A DNA stretch of 64,000 bases from Branchiostoma belcheri (GCF_001625305.1 NW_017803860.1:4243-68242); one strand, 5' to 3'. Counted from the stretch's first letter, positions 32,621 to 44,879 are shown. Numbers and translations: made by a program. The notes: generated from the sequence alone by a model not told the origin.

Positions 32621-34580
32621 GTATTTGGTGCCGTGAATGCAGAGCTTTCAGCAGTGCTTAACTCATTAAGGTATTTTCTTACAAACTAATGAAAAGTGCC
32701 GACTGAACAGCCTTAATGTAAGCCCTAATCGCTGCTTTCAAACCACCTCCTGAAGACCAATTTGCTCCACTGTGCTTCTTATAAACACCTTATAATCAAC
32801 CCATACATGTACATGTAAGATAAGCCGAGGTATCGCCTAACCCTCATGTTTATATACAGGCTACACACTACATGTATCTCATGCATGACCCTTTTTAATG
32901 TGAAGATTTAAATACTGTTATTTTATTATTACAACATCTCCATGCTTTGCATGTGTAATAATATCAACAAAAGAAAACCAAAGACAAACATAGTCAACAT
33001 ACTCCTGACATGGTACAATACACAATATGATGTCCATCGTACAGTTTAACATTATACAGATAATACAATCATGTACGTTTGTATATCCACAGTAACTACC
33101 CACCTTACATACATGTGCAGAGCCATGCTGTATGCCTTAGTTCACACTCACACTCACTCACACACATACACTCAATATCCAGTTTAGCATAATAGAGATA
33201 CATTTGTATAAAATTATCCACAGTAACTACATGTACATGTACATGTACCCACCTCACATACAGGGCCATGCTGTATGCTTTAGTTCTCCTGTACAATATA
33301 GGTCCTGCAGCAGCCCAGCCTGCCTCCATACCGACCACCTCCCTACACACACTGCACACTTCCGATGGGGAATATCTATTTTCTCAGGCACTCAGGCGTG
33401 ACCACCAATCACAAACACTGTTCTACTTTGCAATGTTGTCTCACTAATAGCATATTGTAAGCTGTAATCTGATTGGTGCATCAGTAGGCAGCAGCAGCCA
33501 ATGAGGAGAAGGGACAGGTCTCTAGGTATCCATTCAAATCAGGCATGGATGATGGAGTCAGACTTGGTGGTTTGAAAATCCCTGGTTTCAGCACCGACCA
33601 TTTGGCATTTCTCTAGCAGTAAAAATTGGCAAATAAATGTGAACGTTACAGTCCAGTGTTAGAAATACCCATCTGCAGACTGCATTTTGCAGAGACATTT
33701 TCAATGAAATTGCAGAAGAAAAATTAGCAACCCGCAATTTTGCAGACTGAAAAAATCAGGCTAAGGGTTCAAGAGTGTTTAAAGGCATTTGTATTTAAAA
33801 ATACTACTAACTGAGTCTATAAAAAAATTACAAGAAATTTTGCTTGTACTGTTTTCGCATGTAAAATGTTTGCCAACTGCAATTTTGTACATGCCATGGG
33901 TTTAGATCAGGACTTTTAAGTGACTGTGTATTTGCAGAAAGTATTTCCGAATTTTGGAACAAAATTTTGACATTCTGCATATTGCAGGACACTGCAAAAA
34001 AGTATTCGTAGCACTGCAGCCCCATTGTGGCAGTGATTTGGGGCAGGGTGGTGCAATATTGCTATCAGCCGGTGGCAGCCGCCAGCCCGAATGGCCCATT
34101 GTGGAGTATGAGCAATCGCTTTGCATGCGCTACAAAGGCTGACTAATGGGGACAATATGATGGGAACACAGACTGGCCAACCTGGCAGCAAAGCTGGGAA
34201 ACCAGGCTGCTGGCTGGGGGATACCGACAAAAGGGGGGTGACAAATGGAACTGCTGTACTCTAGTAGCTAAGTACAAATGTAGGCTAGTACTCTGAGAGG
34301 TGCAACTACATACTTTTCTAACTCAGGCCCAACTTCTTGACGATACACCGTACAAACCTTGTTAAATCTCCTAATAGGAGTCTTATGTACAAAAAATCCC
34401 TGTACAAAACATCCCTGTCAAACTTCCTGGAGACATGGCTGTTTTACCTACAATGAAAGTTTTCACTCCCCAAAGCCAGCATGATGCTCAGTTTCTATAC
34501 CTTTTTTCCAGGACATAAAGCTGCCTGTAACACTACACAAACATGTCACAACATCAATATCAACCAAACTACACCAAAAA
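32621..34580. other. Unassigned non-coding DNA
   Basis: Two diverged copies of a block with ggtacaatacacaatatg-type sequence and ccacagtaactac (33010-33120; 33180-33290) plus acatgt runs. Between 33660 and 34000 short inverted motifs of tgcaattttgcag type recur. No gene recognised. Confidence 0.45.
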
Positions 34581-34581
34581 G

Positions 34582-34680
34582 CAGTTACTCAAGCAACTGG
34601 ATATGATTTTGAAAGCACAAACTATTGATTGATATACAACATCAATAATAATAATATACAAATAAGTAAAGACAACCAAA
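34582..34680. mobile_element. Fragment of the CAGTTACTCAAG repeat family, ribozyme region deleted
   Basis: cagttactcaagcaactgga tatgattttg matches 44481-44510, but the sequence then jumps to a ttgattgatat...caaata...aagacaa stretch, also found downstream in the 44481 copy. The segment containing the hammerhead-like motif is missing. Confidence 0.6.
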
Positions 34681-35154
34681 CTACACTTTCAGATCTGTAC
34701 AGGAACCAGAAAAAGTGTTTTATAAGAATCTTTCCTTTTCCATCCTTTCCACTTACAGGGAGGTCATGGGTCATTGGCTGCCTGGCTGAAGGTCAAAAGG
34801 TCGTGAAGTTTAGTGCAGGATTATTGCATTGTGGGAGGGAGGAATATGAACAGACACCCACCTGTCAATCAGGCTGTACCATTCATACTAGAGGGGTGCT
34901 TCATCTCTAATATATGAAGTGTCAGGTAATGCAAGCTATAACTGCACATGCAGGTGTCTTTTCTTAGCATAAAACCAAAAAAACAATGCACAGTCTTTCT
35001 GTACGTTTTTTAAATCAATAGATAATGACAACAATAACTGTTACAATGTCTAGAGTTAGAAGTTCAAGGGTTAGGTGTAACAAGTCGATCGGTGTAATGT
35101 AGCCAGATTCACATGACAGAAAACTGAGTCCCGGAATGACTGGTCCTTTGAGTA

Positions 35155-35600
35155 CACTGTTTCAGAGATATAATAGTATTGCAGATTTTTTCCCAGGGCA
35201 CTTTCTTCAAAGACTTGACTTGGGATCTACATGTACAAGACTTCTTGCTTTTGGAAAATTGCCCCCCAGAAAAGGAAACTAAGTTGGTGTGGCTCAAATG
35301 AGCTGTGCCGGACCATAGGAAGGCAGCAGCTCCAATATAGGGACTGACGAGCTTACATTAATCACGGTGATCCCGGATCCACAGGATTGGAGATTTTTTC
35401 CCAGGATACTTTCTTCGAAGACTTGCAAATTTTATTGGGATCTACATTTAGCGTACAAGACTTCTGAATTTTGCTAAAACAAATTGACCCCAGAGAAGGC
35501 TAAGTTGGTGTGGCTGAAGCCAGCTGTGCAGGACCGTTGGAGAGTTCCAATATTGGGACGGAGGAGCTGACATTAATCACGGAGATCCAGGATCTGACAG
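35155..35600. repeat. ~205-bp tandem duplication
   Basis: Two diverged copies (about 35180-35385 and 35386-35600) share gcagattttttcccagg/ggagattttttcccagg, ctttcttc(a/g)aagacttg, gggatctacat, taagttggtgtggct and cattaatcacgg(t/a)gatcc. The ttggtgtggct phrase resembles the Harbinger-like MITE end, so the duplicated unit may include a MITE fragment. Confidence 0.7.
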
Positions 35601-35840
35601 GATGCGGAACTGGCAAGTCTGCATCACGGACACCATCACAGTTATCTGATGTGGAAACGGCAGGCAATATTGCAGAACGCACAGGCAGCAATATTGGCTG
35701 GTATCAAGGCTGAGGACCCATTTCTGAGATATAAGACGGTTGTCACCATGGGTTAGCGTCACGCAGGTGGGACAGAATGCAGATTACGCAAAAAAACAAC
35801 AGTTACTCATCGAAAAGCAACTGCAGATGAGCCAAAAAAA

Positions 35841-35993
35841 CAGTTTCTTAAGCAACTGGATATGATTTTGGAAACAGATGTTTCAGGTAGCATCCACTAG
35901 CTTTCGTCAGTGACCAGAGAGAAGAAAGCTGAACTGCAGATGATTTGAAAATTGTCAACCATTTCTAAAATCATATCCAGTTGCTTGAGTAAC
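35841..35993. mobile_element. CAGTTACTCAAG-family element with inverted ends
   Basis: Left end cagtttcttaagcaactgga tatgattttgg; right end complementary (aaaatcatatccagttgctt gagtaacc). The interior carries a reverse-strand hammerhead-like motif. About 153 bp, non-coding. Confidence 0.7.
35873..35914 (-). ncRNA. Decayed hammerhead-like motif
   Basis: The minus strand reads GTCA-CTGACGA-A-AGCTAGtggatGCTACCT-GAAAC-ATC-TGTT. The CUGANGA and GAAA boxes and a stem II are intact with one mismatch. The triplet is AUC, and stem I has lost two pairs compared with the copy at 44516-44557. Confidence 0.4.
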
Positions 35994-37115
35994 CTTGACA
36001 GTATACCGCAAAATCCCTTTGCAGTAAAAAATGACATCAAAACACATCTGTTGCTTTGTTGAAACTTGTTGAAGCTGGTTGAGATGAGTATTTCAGCATT
36101 CTTGGCGTGGCCTTAGCCAGTGTCTGTGGTCCCATCTGGCCAGAAGCCGTTCCAATGACAGTAAAGCCCGCGCCTGATTTCATGGGTTTTCCTACAAGGG
36201 AACCCATCAGACAAGCTGGCCATTACCGACACAAAATTAAGTCTAACTATCCTGCAGATTCGCCCTGCCTCCATTAAACCTTACAGACCCGGCCCTGCTC
36301 AAGGAAAGTCCCATTTCTGCCGTAATTGGACATTTTCCTGCAGGAAATTGAAAACGGGGAAACAAGAGATGTAAAACGTAATGGTGGCCATTTTCCAGCA
36401 CCGAGTCATAGACTGTGTCGATATTTGCTTTCAGACGGCGGCAATCATGCCCCACTCCAGGAGTTTGGGTAATCGCTACACCATTTAGGGACACCCAATA
36501 TGTATCAAAAGGGTCGCAAAATTGTTGCAATCCCCTTCAAGGAAGGATAATGCCACATTGATCTGTCCATTGAAAGCTGCAGAAACAATCATTGGTCTGT
36601 TTCAAAATCACACTCCGAAATGACATAATATATCTTGACCAGGACATTAGATTCATATAATATGGCCCTGGCTTGTCTATGGTATATCCCCAATACAATA
36701 TCAGTCATGATGACAGTCAGTAACACCACAGCACAGAGAGTTAGTAAAACTTGCTTCCGCAGGAGCCAAAAGTTTGCTGGAAATCTGCCAACGTGATCAA
36801 TTAAAAACAGACAAGCCGGAGAAAACCTGAGGGAAGCAGAAAATCTGGACAAACTTGGGTCTCGTCCAAGACTGGACACACACATCAGGGACCAGATCTG
36901 ATACTGTACACTGTATTGTTGCAATATGCAGATAATGTAGCAAAATGCAGATATTGTAGTGATATGCAGATATTGTACTTGAATGCAGATATGTTAAATA
37001 CAGACTATCACACCGTACACACCCATATATCATGTCTAACTTAAATCTTAAATACTCTCTTGTATTCCCACCGACCTGCATCGTACGTCACATGGGTCTT
37101 CATTATGGGTAAGAG
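35994..37115. other. Unassigned non-coding DNA
   Basis: A gatatgcagatattgta-type repeat lies at 36920-36985. No gene recognised. Confidence 0.5.
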
Positions 37116-37515
37116 AACCCTGGGAAACGCAGGAGGGAGATCCCAAGAAACGCGGGTGGGACACCCCAGGAAACACAGGTGGGAGAGCCCAGGAAACACA
37201 GGTGGGAGAGCCCGGGGAACGCGGTGGGAGACCCCGGGGAAACGCGGGTGGGAGACCCCGGGAACGTGGGTGGGAGACCTCAGGAAGCATGGGTGGGAGA
37301 CCCCAGGAAACGCAGGTGGGAGAGCCCCGGGAATGCGGGTGGGAGACCCCAGGAAACGTGGGTGGGAGACCCCAAGAACACCGGTGGGAGACCCCAGAAA
37401 CGCTGATGTGAGACCACAGGAAACGCGAGTGGGAGACCCCAGGAAACGTGGGTGGGAGACCCCAGGAAACGTGGATGGGAGACCCTAGGAAACGCAGGTG
37501 GGAGACCTCCGGGAA
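37116..37515. repeat. 24-bp minisatellite, about 16 units
   Basis: Units close to gtgggagaccccaggaaacg + cggg with variants. The unit length being a multiple of three creates proline/glycine-rich frames up to 194 codons on both strands. These are repeat artefacts. Confidence 0.95.
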
Positions 37516-38560
37516 TACCCAGCCTCCGGTGCTGCTGAATAAGACAAAAGAGCGACATGAATCATTAGTTGTGCAATGAGGGCTGCGATTGGACAGGCTT
37601 GACACAACCGTTTTCCCCCTGACCCTGTGCAATTACTCCTCATGCTACCTGTATGCTCTGCTAAACATTCTTATCAGTTTCCAATCCATGCATTTTACAG
37701 CAGCAGCTATGGGGGAGGCTAGATAACACTGGGTATGGGCAGGGGGGGTGCAGTTTGAAATAGTAAGTTATATCTATATTCAGGTCAACAGTACAGACAT
37801 TGTTTTTCTATGCTACATTTTTCTGTCACTTCCTGGGACACCAGTGTAATAATCATTCATCCAACCTAACTATGGCATGTCACCAAACAGAACTCTTGGT
37901 CCTACATACATGTACAACCCTTCCTACAAACTAGCAAAAACAACACAGATCACAAAGGCAGAGAATAATATGCTGTTTACACAAACAAAATATTATCAAC
38001 GTCAAGGAATATCTAAAACTCTGCCTTATCTATAATCCGTATGCTATTATCTGCGGGATTGCTGGAATTTTATTGTTATTTATTGCCCTACTTTCCATTT
38101 TCCTAATAGATAAATCTTGAAGATAACTAATTAAGTTCTAATTAATTTTACAGTACGAGTAATGCATACATAACGGGGGTTTCCACTAGAGATTTAAATG
38201 ATAAGTCATAAGAGAATACACAATCTGAACATGCCAGTATCAATGGTTTCCTAACATGAATGACACAGTTAGATCTACCTATTGGGTTCACTTATACATT
38301 CAGACTACAATAAAATAGAAGGTGACAATAGTTTCATTTTTACTTGTGACAATAACCACCTTCATTTCAGCACCAAGGACAGAACCTACTCAATTGTAAG
38401 TTCCAAAAACAGTCATGATTTTATTTCCACTCCAACAATAAGAACATAATTATTGTTATTGGCGAAGCATGAAGGCATTTGATTGGTGTAATCTACAGGT
38501 CCACAGGCCAGCACAGCTCTGGTACCTTCCAGCAGAGATTAACAACAATTCTCCTACAAA
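37516..38560. other. Unassigned AT-rich DNA
   Basis: No gene or repeat family recognised. Confidence 0.5.
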
Positions 38561-38625
38561 TGGATTATGGATTACAGAAATGGATTATGGATTACAACAA
38601 TGGATTATGGATTACAGTAATCGAT
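38561..38625. repeat. 20-bp tandem repeat, three units
   Basis: tggattatggattacagaaa and close variants, three times. Confidence 0.9.
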
Positions 38626-40280
38626 GGTACCTGCGCAGGCCAGCCGCTCTGCTTCTGTGGCTGAACTACCAGTAATTATTCCTGGTTAGCGCCGCCGATG
38701 GAGGCCAAACCTGCCAAGCTAATGTTCCAGGCAGTCCTGTGTGATTAAACTTGACCTATCAGGTATTCAGAAAACCACAAGTTGAACTTCAGGAAGAAAA
38801 TATAACTAGCTGAGCCTGCAAATTGCTGTTCATATTTCCATTTCAAAGTGCCTTAAAAACAGGTTAAACATGCTGCATGGATTTCCGATCCTCCAGAAAT
38901 TAAACAAAAATCTACACAGCAGTTGCAGTGTTCAATACTATCCACTATCCAGTGCCAATAATAACACACATCACGGCGCAATAGCTGGTCTGGGGAACAC
39001 TATACTGTATCTGACATGTGAAATCACTGTAATTACGCTAACTCTATACCAAGTAATTACATCGAAGGCATAACGATCAAATTAAGACTTGCGTGAAGGC
39101 AATAACCCTTATTTTCTCTTCCAATAACAGGTTAGTGTATCACACGTGTGCAAGCCGTACTAGGCATTTTCTAAAAGTGACAAGCAAGGCCTCATCATCT
39201 GTAATCACTAGTAATTTTGCTGAATATAATCATGACACAAAAAAATCAGAAGCCTCCAGGCTTCCAGCAATTCTTCTGAACAATATTGACTTCTTTTCTC
39301 CTGCAGAGTCTTATGAACGTTGGGGAGAGGGCATGTTTTAAAGATGCTGAAGCACATCAAGGAAGACTTGTCAAGATTCACATTCCAAACTTCCCATTCA
39401 AAACCACCAAACTATCGCATTTACAAGTTTGTAGGAATTTCAGCGACCTCATTGCTGGCTGTTCAGAGCTTTCCCAGTTCTGTATAGAGCGGCAAGAGTG
39501 ACTCACTGATGCTGGGGAAATTGAGCAGCATTCAGGTTTGAACAAACCGTGAGCTTCTGTAACCCGGGTCTGACCGTGACGCAATCTCACACAACTCAAT
39601 TTTCCTTATCACGATCAGAAACGTGCCAGTACAGGGGGGGGAAGCTCATCTGGAGTTGCTACTAAGTAGTAATTAAAGCCGAGAAGGCAGCCAGACGTGT
39701 AATACAGAGTACATACATGGAAGCAGGGTGGGAATGGTGGTGACGTAGAGTAAAAATGTGTCTTCAGTAGATCTTAATGGTGCTATATTTGTAACTTATA
39801 GTTCAGAAACAAGCAAACAGACTGGATAAGTACTAGTATGTCATTTAGAAGCTCATGATCAAGAATTTTAGCCGGAGGTATAGCTAGACGATCTGTCAAG
39901 TTTCAAATTGTAATAATGAAAACTAGAACTCCTTGAGCAAAACAGATTTGATGAAACCGTCAGCAGACACACGGCAATAAGTATTCCTGCCGCCACTGGT
40001 ATTAACTCCACTCTGCTGCAAATTACAAAATCTCTGATTCAACACAATTCATCAATTCTGCAATTAGAAAGTCAGAAAATCTCCATGTTGAGAGTGAGTA
40101 GAGAAATATCACAATCATAAGTAAGAAAGTTTGCTTCAGTTTAAAGTTAAACCATCTCAACTACAGACGCTAACTGCTACATGCAAGGCTGATCATACAT
40201 GTAGTTCACCTACTTTAGATACAATCCAACATTTATAGGAAAAAAACATTCTTGTGAGACGTACAGGAATTTTAGCAGGT
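38626..40280. other. Unassigned non-coding DNA
   Basis: Unique sequence without recognisable genes. Some stretches (38640-38770) have mixed composition unlike the repeats around them, but no specific signal. Confidence 0.45.
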
Positions 40281-41316
40281 TCATGTTTATGGGATACAGC
40301 GATGCAGAAAGCTGCGTCCGTGTAAACGACAAGAACTCAGAGTGGTTCCAGATCAACAGCGGAGTCCGTCAGGGCTGTGTTGCTGCCCCCGACCTTTTCA
40401 ACTGTGTTGTTGACTACCTTATGTCTAAGGTCTCCGAGTGCGTCCCAGGAGTCTCTTTTGGCGGATACAGTCTTGCTGATCTGGAGTACGCCGATGACAC
40501 GACCTTGCTGGCTGACACTCCCCAAAGACTCAGGGATGCCCTGGCAGTTTTTGATGCAGAAGCCGCCAAGCTTGGCCTTAGTATCAACTGGTCAAAAACT
40601 GAGTTGATGCACATAGGGGATGGCCCTGACCCTGCACCGTTCAGCTTTAACAACACCACAGTAAACTTCGTGTCCACCTTCAACTACCTCGGGTCCACAG
40701 TCTCCAGGACAGGTGATCTGAAACCCGAAATTGACCGGCGGCGTGGACTAGCAGCAGCGGCCATGCAGGCGCTCTGGAGACCGCTCTGGAAGCACAGACA
40801 CATCTCGCTAGGCACAAAGCTTCGTGTCTACAATGCCGCAGTGGTCTCAATCCTGCTGTATGGAGCTGAGACCTGGCCACTCAGCAACACTCTGGCAGCT
40901 AGACTCGACGGCTTTGACAGCAGATGCCTCAGGAGGATTCTGGGAGTACGCTGGTTCGACCACCTGCCTGGCACCGAGCTCAGGCAAAGGACCCAGCATC
41001 CTCCTGCTTCCCGTGTGGCAGCGATGCGCCGAGTCCGCTGGTACGGACATGTCCTACGACTCCCACCCGACCACCCTACACGGGCTATCCTGAACTTCAG
41101 CCCCCAGTCTGCTGGGTGGAAGAGACCTCGGGAGGCCCCCCGCACCCGCGGGCCCCCGGACGGACGGACGTCCTGGCCAAGGACCTGGCCCTGGCCAACA
41201 TCACCCCCGAAGTAGCGCAGGGGCTCGCCCAGGACAGGCCGAGATGGAGGGAGGTGGTCCGCCTAGTAGGCTCGACGCACACCGTGCAAGAGGACTGAGA
41301 GTGAGTCATGTTTATG
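40281..41316 (+). mobile_element. 5'-truncated non-LTR retrotransposon with 11-bp target duplication
   Basis: The insert 40292-41305 is bracketed by TCATGTTTATG at 40281-40291 and 41306-41316. It starts inside the reverse transcriptase and ends just after the ORF stop, with no poly(A). 5' truncation with a target-site duplication is the hallmark of target-primed LINE insertion. Confidence 0.9.
40292..41298 (+). pseudogene. Reverse transcriptase C-terminal half of a LINE
   Basis: Contains SGVRQGCVAAPDLFN and the catalytic LEYADDTTLLA box, then YLGSTVSRTGDL, LLYGAETWPL, a CLRRILGVRWFDH segment and the RRVRWYGHVLRLP thumb-like tail of non-LTR elements. The first ATG lies in the target duplication and is host DNA. 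A -1 type shift near 41125-41160 moves the end (DVLAKDLALANITPEVAQGL) to another frame. Clade not assigned. Different from the element at 49436. Confidence 0.88.
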
Positions 41317-41969
41317 TAACTTCTCAGCTACCCTCCCCAATGCTGAATGGACTCTGCTACTGACCTTTGACCTACAAACCTAAATGAAGCTTTTCACAGA
41401 AAAAATTCTCAAGTTGTTCAAATAAAAGACTAAATCAAGACTATAATACTTAACATAATTCTGCAACCCTGACATCGCAAAAAAATATCCCTTCTTTTTC
41501 ACTCTCGGTACTCTCAATTCCCCTTCAGGCATAAATTTCCAATAAACTTCTATCATTCAGCCAGGATTTACATGTACAGATAAAATACAAGCCATATTCA
41601 GGTCCTGGAGATTTAATAATATTGGTGGAGACAAGCAGTAAGGAAATTCCTAGTCACCGCGCAGAGTGGCGTGGTATCAGTGCCTGTGGATATTTAATAT
41701 GATGTGATAATAATCAAGCCTGGTCCTCCTGGGTTTGAGTAATAACTCTCCCCTTTCCCCGGCGCCACACAGACCCAGCCTGCTGCACAGGGAGGCAGGC
41801 CAGCCGCTGCACTAATTAACACGGAATCCTTTAATTAACTCCTAACCACGACCATCCATTACTGTCTGGCAACTGTCAGGTACAGGAGTGCTTCTGTCTG
41901 TCACTAGTGTCACAGAACATTCATGTTTGTACCTTCCACAGGTGAGCTAACGTCTAGAACTGTTAGCCA
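41317..41969. other. Non-repetitive AT-rich island, no gene
   Basis: 41650-41880 holds several homeodomain-type TAATTA/TTAATTAA sites (ctaattaaca, cctttaattaactcc) in otherwise unique sequence. It could be regulatory, but this is speculation. Confidence 0.25.
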
Positions 41970-42157
41970 CTATCAGGCTTTGGGAGGTGGCTGGAAAGAG
42001 TAGAAATTGGCCAAACAGAGAGATAACATGCCGGGGGAGCTGGTCTGCCGAAGCGGGTGCGGCAAAATGTTCTCTCCAGCAGACAAACTCCCCTGGCATG
42101 TTATCTCTTTCTTTGCCCGATTTCTACTCTTTCCAGCCGCCTCCCGAAGCCTGGTAG
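41970..42157. mobile_element. Long-hairpin foldback element
   Basis: Two ~78-bp arms are reverse complements: ctatcaggctttgggaggtg ... gagataacatgcc on the left, and ggcatgttatctctttcttt ... cgaagcctggtag on the right, with a ~30-bp loop. The DNA or RNA would form a near-perfect hairpin. No clear target duplication is seen. Confidence 0.7.
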
Positions 42158-43445
42158 AGACTATAGATCTGTCAGATGCACAGAAAGCACCGCCCCTCCA
42201 CATACACACCACCTTATGCCCTGTGCATCTCACCTAAGTGCAAAACTTCAGCACTCTAACTTTCCCCAGAAATCAATACACATTATTCCACAGTAAGCCA
42301 GCTGAGAGCTCAGCCTCCACGGAATGACGTTTTCGTCAAAGCAGGAACTTAGATTTGGCAGCTTTACAGGAAAAATTGTTTCCTTATTCATCAGCTTCAG
42401 ACCAGCACTTTCCTGGTCTTCCCTGATCATGACATCTTTGCAGAAAACTCTTTATGAACCTGACAGCAGAAATGCTTCTTACCAACACATACATTTGTAG
42501 CTACATATAAAATGTAAATTTTGCCAGGAGTAGAAAAAAGCTTAGTCTGTTGAATGTACCTCTAACGTGTGGTGTTGTTCTCTGTGTGTTCAGGTGTCAT
42601 CATCGCTCCTTCAGAAGTGTTACCTCCACATGGCTGATCCTTCAAGTCGTCTTCTCGACACAGGGACTTTCACTTGCAGATCACTTCACTTCAACGTGTC
42701 TCGTGAGATTTCTGAAGAATAAGAAAAGGACATTTAAAGCAATGGTCAACACTTGACATTCCTGTATTTAGTAATATTGCTGGTATTTGAAAGATGCTCT
42801 TCCAAATGAACTTGTCCAAGTAAGGGTTTGAGCTACTGTAACCAAAATTTTTAAGTTTTATCAAATAAAATCTCATTCCTTGGCCAAAATTCTACATTTG
42901 TAGATTATATACCCTACACAGGCAGAGAACAACCCTGCACAGCAAAGTTTCTAACCTCCTGTTCAGACAAGTGAAGAAGCTGCACGAAACTTCCTCTGAT
43001 TTACATCCCTCGACTTTGTTTGCCTGAAATTATCAAGTTATACATTCTTAAGGCATCCAATTACAGCAGCCTGACATCTGGGGTAAACCCAATAAAGGAA
43101 AATGTCGCCTGCCGCAAAACCCAATTTATATTCACTATCCATCACCACTACAGAGGAGGGAGGGTCTCAGGATTGTTCTGTAGGATTAATCCTCTTTCAG
43201 GGGCAACTTACAAAAATCAGTCTTCCTTATCACCAAGTCTTACGGCCGAAACAAGTTCATTTCTGGGGTATTGGACTCGCAACTTTATCAAGTTCTCACT
43301 TGAGAAAAAAAAGATAACAACGTACCAACCCAAAAATTATAATGAATCCAAATTGCTCACATTTTTCCTTGTACTTATTCTAGTGTTTGTCCATTTATCC
43401 AGGCATTAACAGTTCAAATCCACTGTCTGAAATGTTACCCAGTCG
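42158..43445. other. Unassigned non-coding DNA
   Basis: Only unremarkable short frames. No gene recognised. Confidence 0.5.
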
Positions 43446-43606
43446 GGTATGTTGACTTTGTGGCTCCCAGCCCTATGCTGGAAATGGGAGTTTCTAACTG
43501 GGTGCCCCTTTATTAATCAGTAACAATTTTCAGTTCAATTTTCTGCCTGCTTCACTATTTTTCTGCCCAAATCTCTGTGAACCAAAAAAACACACTTGGT
43601 GTGGCC
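43446..43606. mobile_element. Fragment of the GGCCACACCAA Harbinger-like MITE
   Basis: Ends with gaaccaaaaaaacacacttg gtgtggcc followed by TAA, the usual right end and target base triplet of the family. The left half is missing or unrecognisable. It abuts the next MITE directly. Confidence 0.5.
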
Positions 43607-43609
43607 TAA

Positions 43610-43820
43610 GGCCTAGAAAAAAATGTTGTGTTTCCTGTTTCCCAACCGACCCTAGAAAAACCTGCCGACCCTTGCCTTTTTTTTATATGTCTTCAAGCAA
43701 GTTTAAGTTTGTTAAACTGTATTGTATAAGTTGGGTCACTATATTGAGATTGCTAAAGTCTAAAAAAAAGGACCCTAGTTTTGTTACTGAAACAGGAAAC
43801 CCACATGTTTTCCCCAGGCC
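43610..43820. mobile_element. CCTAGG-ended MITE, second copy
   Basis: ggcctagaaaaaaatgttgtg at the left and acatgttttccccaggcc at the right, with the internal phrases tttcctgtttcccaaccgac and ccctagaaaaacctgc shared with 27170-27350. The left flank is TAA, the right flank TGA. Confidence 0.65.
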
Positions 43821-43854
43821 TGAAGCACAACCCTGCGCAGCCTATGAAAGGTAA

Positions 43855-44300
43855 ATCTGGGATAATTAGATCAGTCGGCAGTTATAAAGCGATTTACGCC
43901 GAAGGTAATTTCTCTTCACAGGTTTAGTGTCGCTGCACAATAGCATTAAGAACCTGTTGACTGGGAAGTTATTACCCCGTTTTTCACTCCTAAACCCCCC
44001 ACCATACAACACAGCCTGATTTAATTATAGATACACAGGGGGTGACAAAGTAATTAAGCTGTAAAACACAAGACAATTAGCCTGGTAATTAATTAAAAGA
44101 GACAGGGTGATATGATTTAGGGAGAGGGGAACGATTCATCATTTTGCCGTGTCTTCAAGGACACAAAATAGGAGATGTTTGGCAAAATCCATCAACAATG
44201 TGCTCAGGAATGTCAGGATTTTAATTAAGGTTGGGATCTGATGAGAAAATCTATTACTCATCTAGAAATTATTTACCATAAAGTCTGACAAGGTTTATCT
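43855..44300. promoter_or_regulatory. AT-rich non-repetitive island with clustered TAATTA sites
   Basis: Contains gtaattaagctg, acaattagcctg, gtaattaattaaaaga and ttttaattaagg within ~250 bp of unique sequence. Such clusters are common in developmental enhancers, but chance in AT-rich DNA is a serious alternative. Only cross-species conservation could separate the two. Confidence 0.15.
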
Positions 44301-44480
44301 CACCATGGAGCACTGGAACCGCCTTGGAACCAAGGGCAGGGCTTTGGCTGTTTTCTACAGTTCCTACTGATAATATTTTTTTAGTTGCGACAGATTCATT
44401 ATGACTGTATTTATTACTAATACTATCATTATTAGGGCAAAGCTTACAGTTAACTATGTTAACAAAAATATGCCAAAAAA

Positions 44481-44640
44481 CAGTTACTCAAGCAACTGGA
44501 TATGATTTTGAAAACGTCAGACGTTTCAGCTAGTATCCACTAGCTTTCGTCAGTGACTGAGAGACCAGAGGGGAAAGCAGGTTTATATACACAACCTGTT
44601 GATTGATATGCAAATAAAGTGAAGACAAATTTTTTGGAAG
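44481..44640. mobile_element. CAGTTACTCAAG-family copy with intact hammerhead-like core
   Basis: Begins cagttactcaagcaactgga tatgattttg, as at 34582, 35841 and 59740, then carries the reverse-strand ribozyme-like motif and a gattgatatgcaaataaagt tail. The right boundary is unclear. Confidence 0.65.
44516..44557 (-). ncRNA. Hammerhead-ribozyme-like motif
   Basis: The minus strand reads GTCA-CTGACGA-A-AGCTAGTggatACTAGCT-GAAAC-GTC-TGAC. Present: CUGANGA box, a perfect 7-bp stem II closed by GGAU, GAAA box, GUC cleavage triplet, and a 4-bp stem I (GUCA/UGAC). Stem III is reduced to one or two potential pairs, as reported for minimal hammerheads of Penelope-like elements. One extra A precedes stem II. 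Confidence 0.55.
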
Positions 44641-44879
44641 TCGAAAAAAGGAACAAAAGTCAGACAAGTCAAGACAAGATGATGCAAATTAGTCTGAAAG
44701 CTCCTGTTATACAGGACAGGAGCTTAAGTGTTGTCTGTCCTCGGGGCTGGGAGTGCCAAATCCCAAGTGCCGGAAAGATCGACCCGTAGCCCCCCTTCCC
44801 TGTTGAGGGTGGGGTTGTACATTCTTTCATATATTGCCTCTTTAACACCCCGTTCCCACCAGCGTGTTTCGCTGTAACA

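Noticed and set aside
37048-37632. 194-codon proline-rich frame
   Set aside because: Encoded by the 24-bp minisatellite; no non-repetitive coding sequence.
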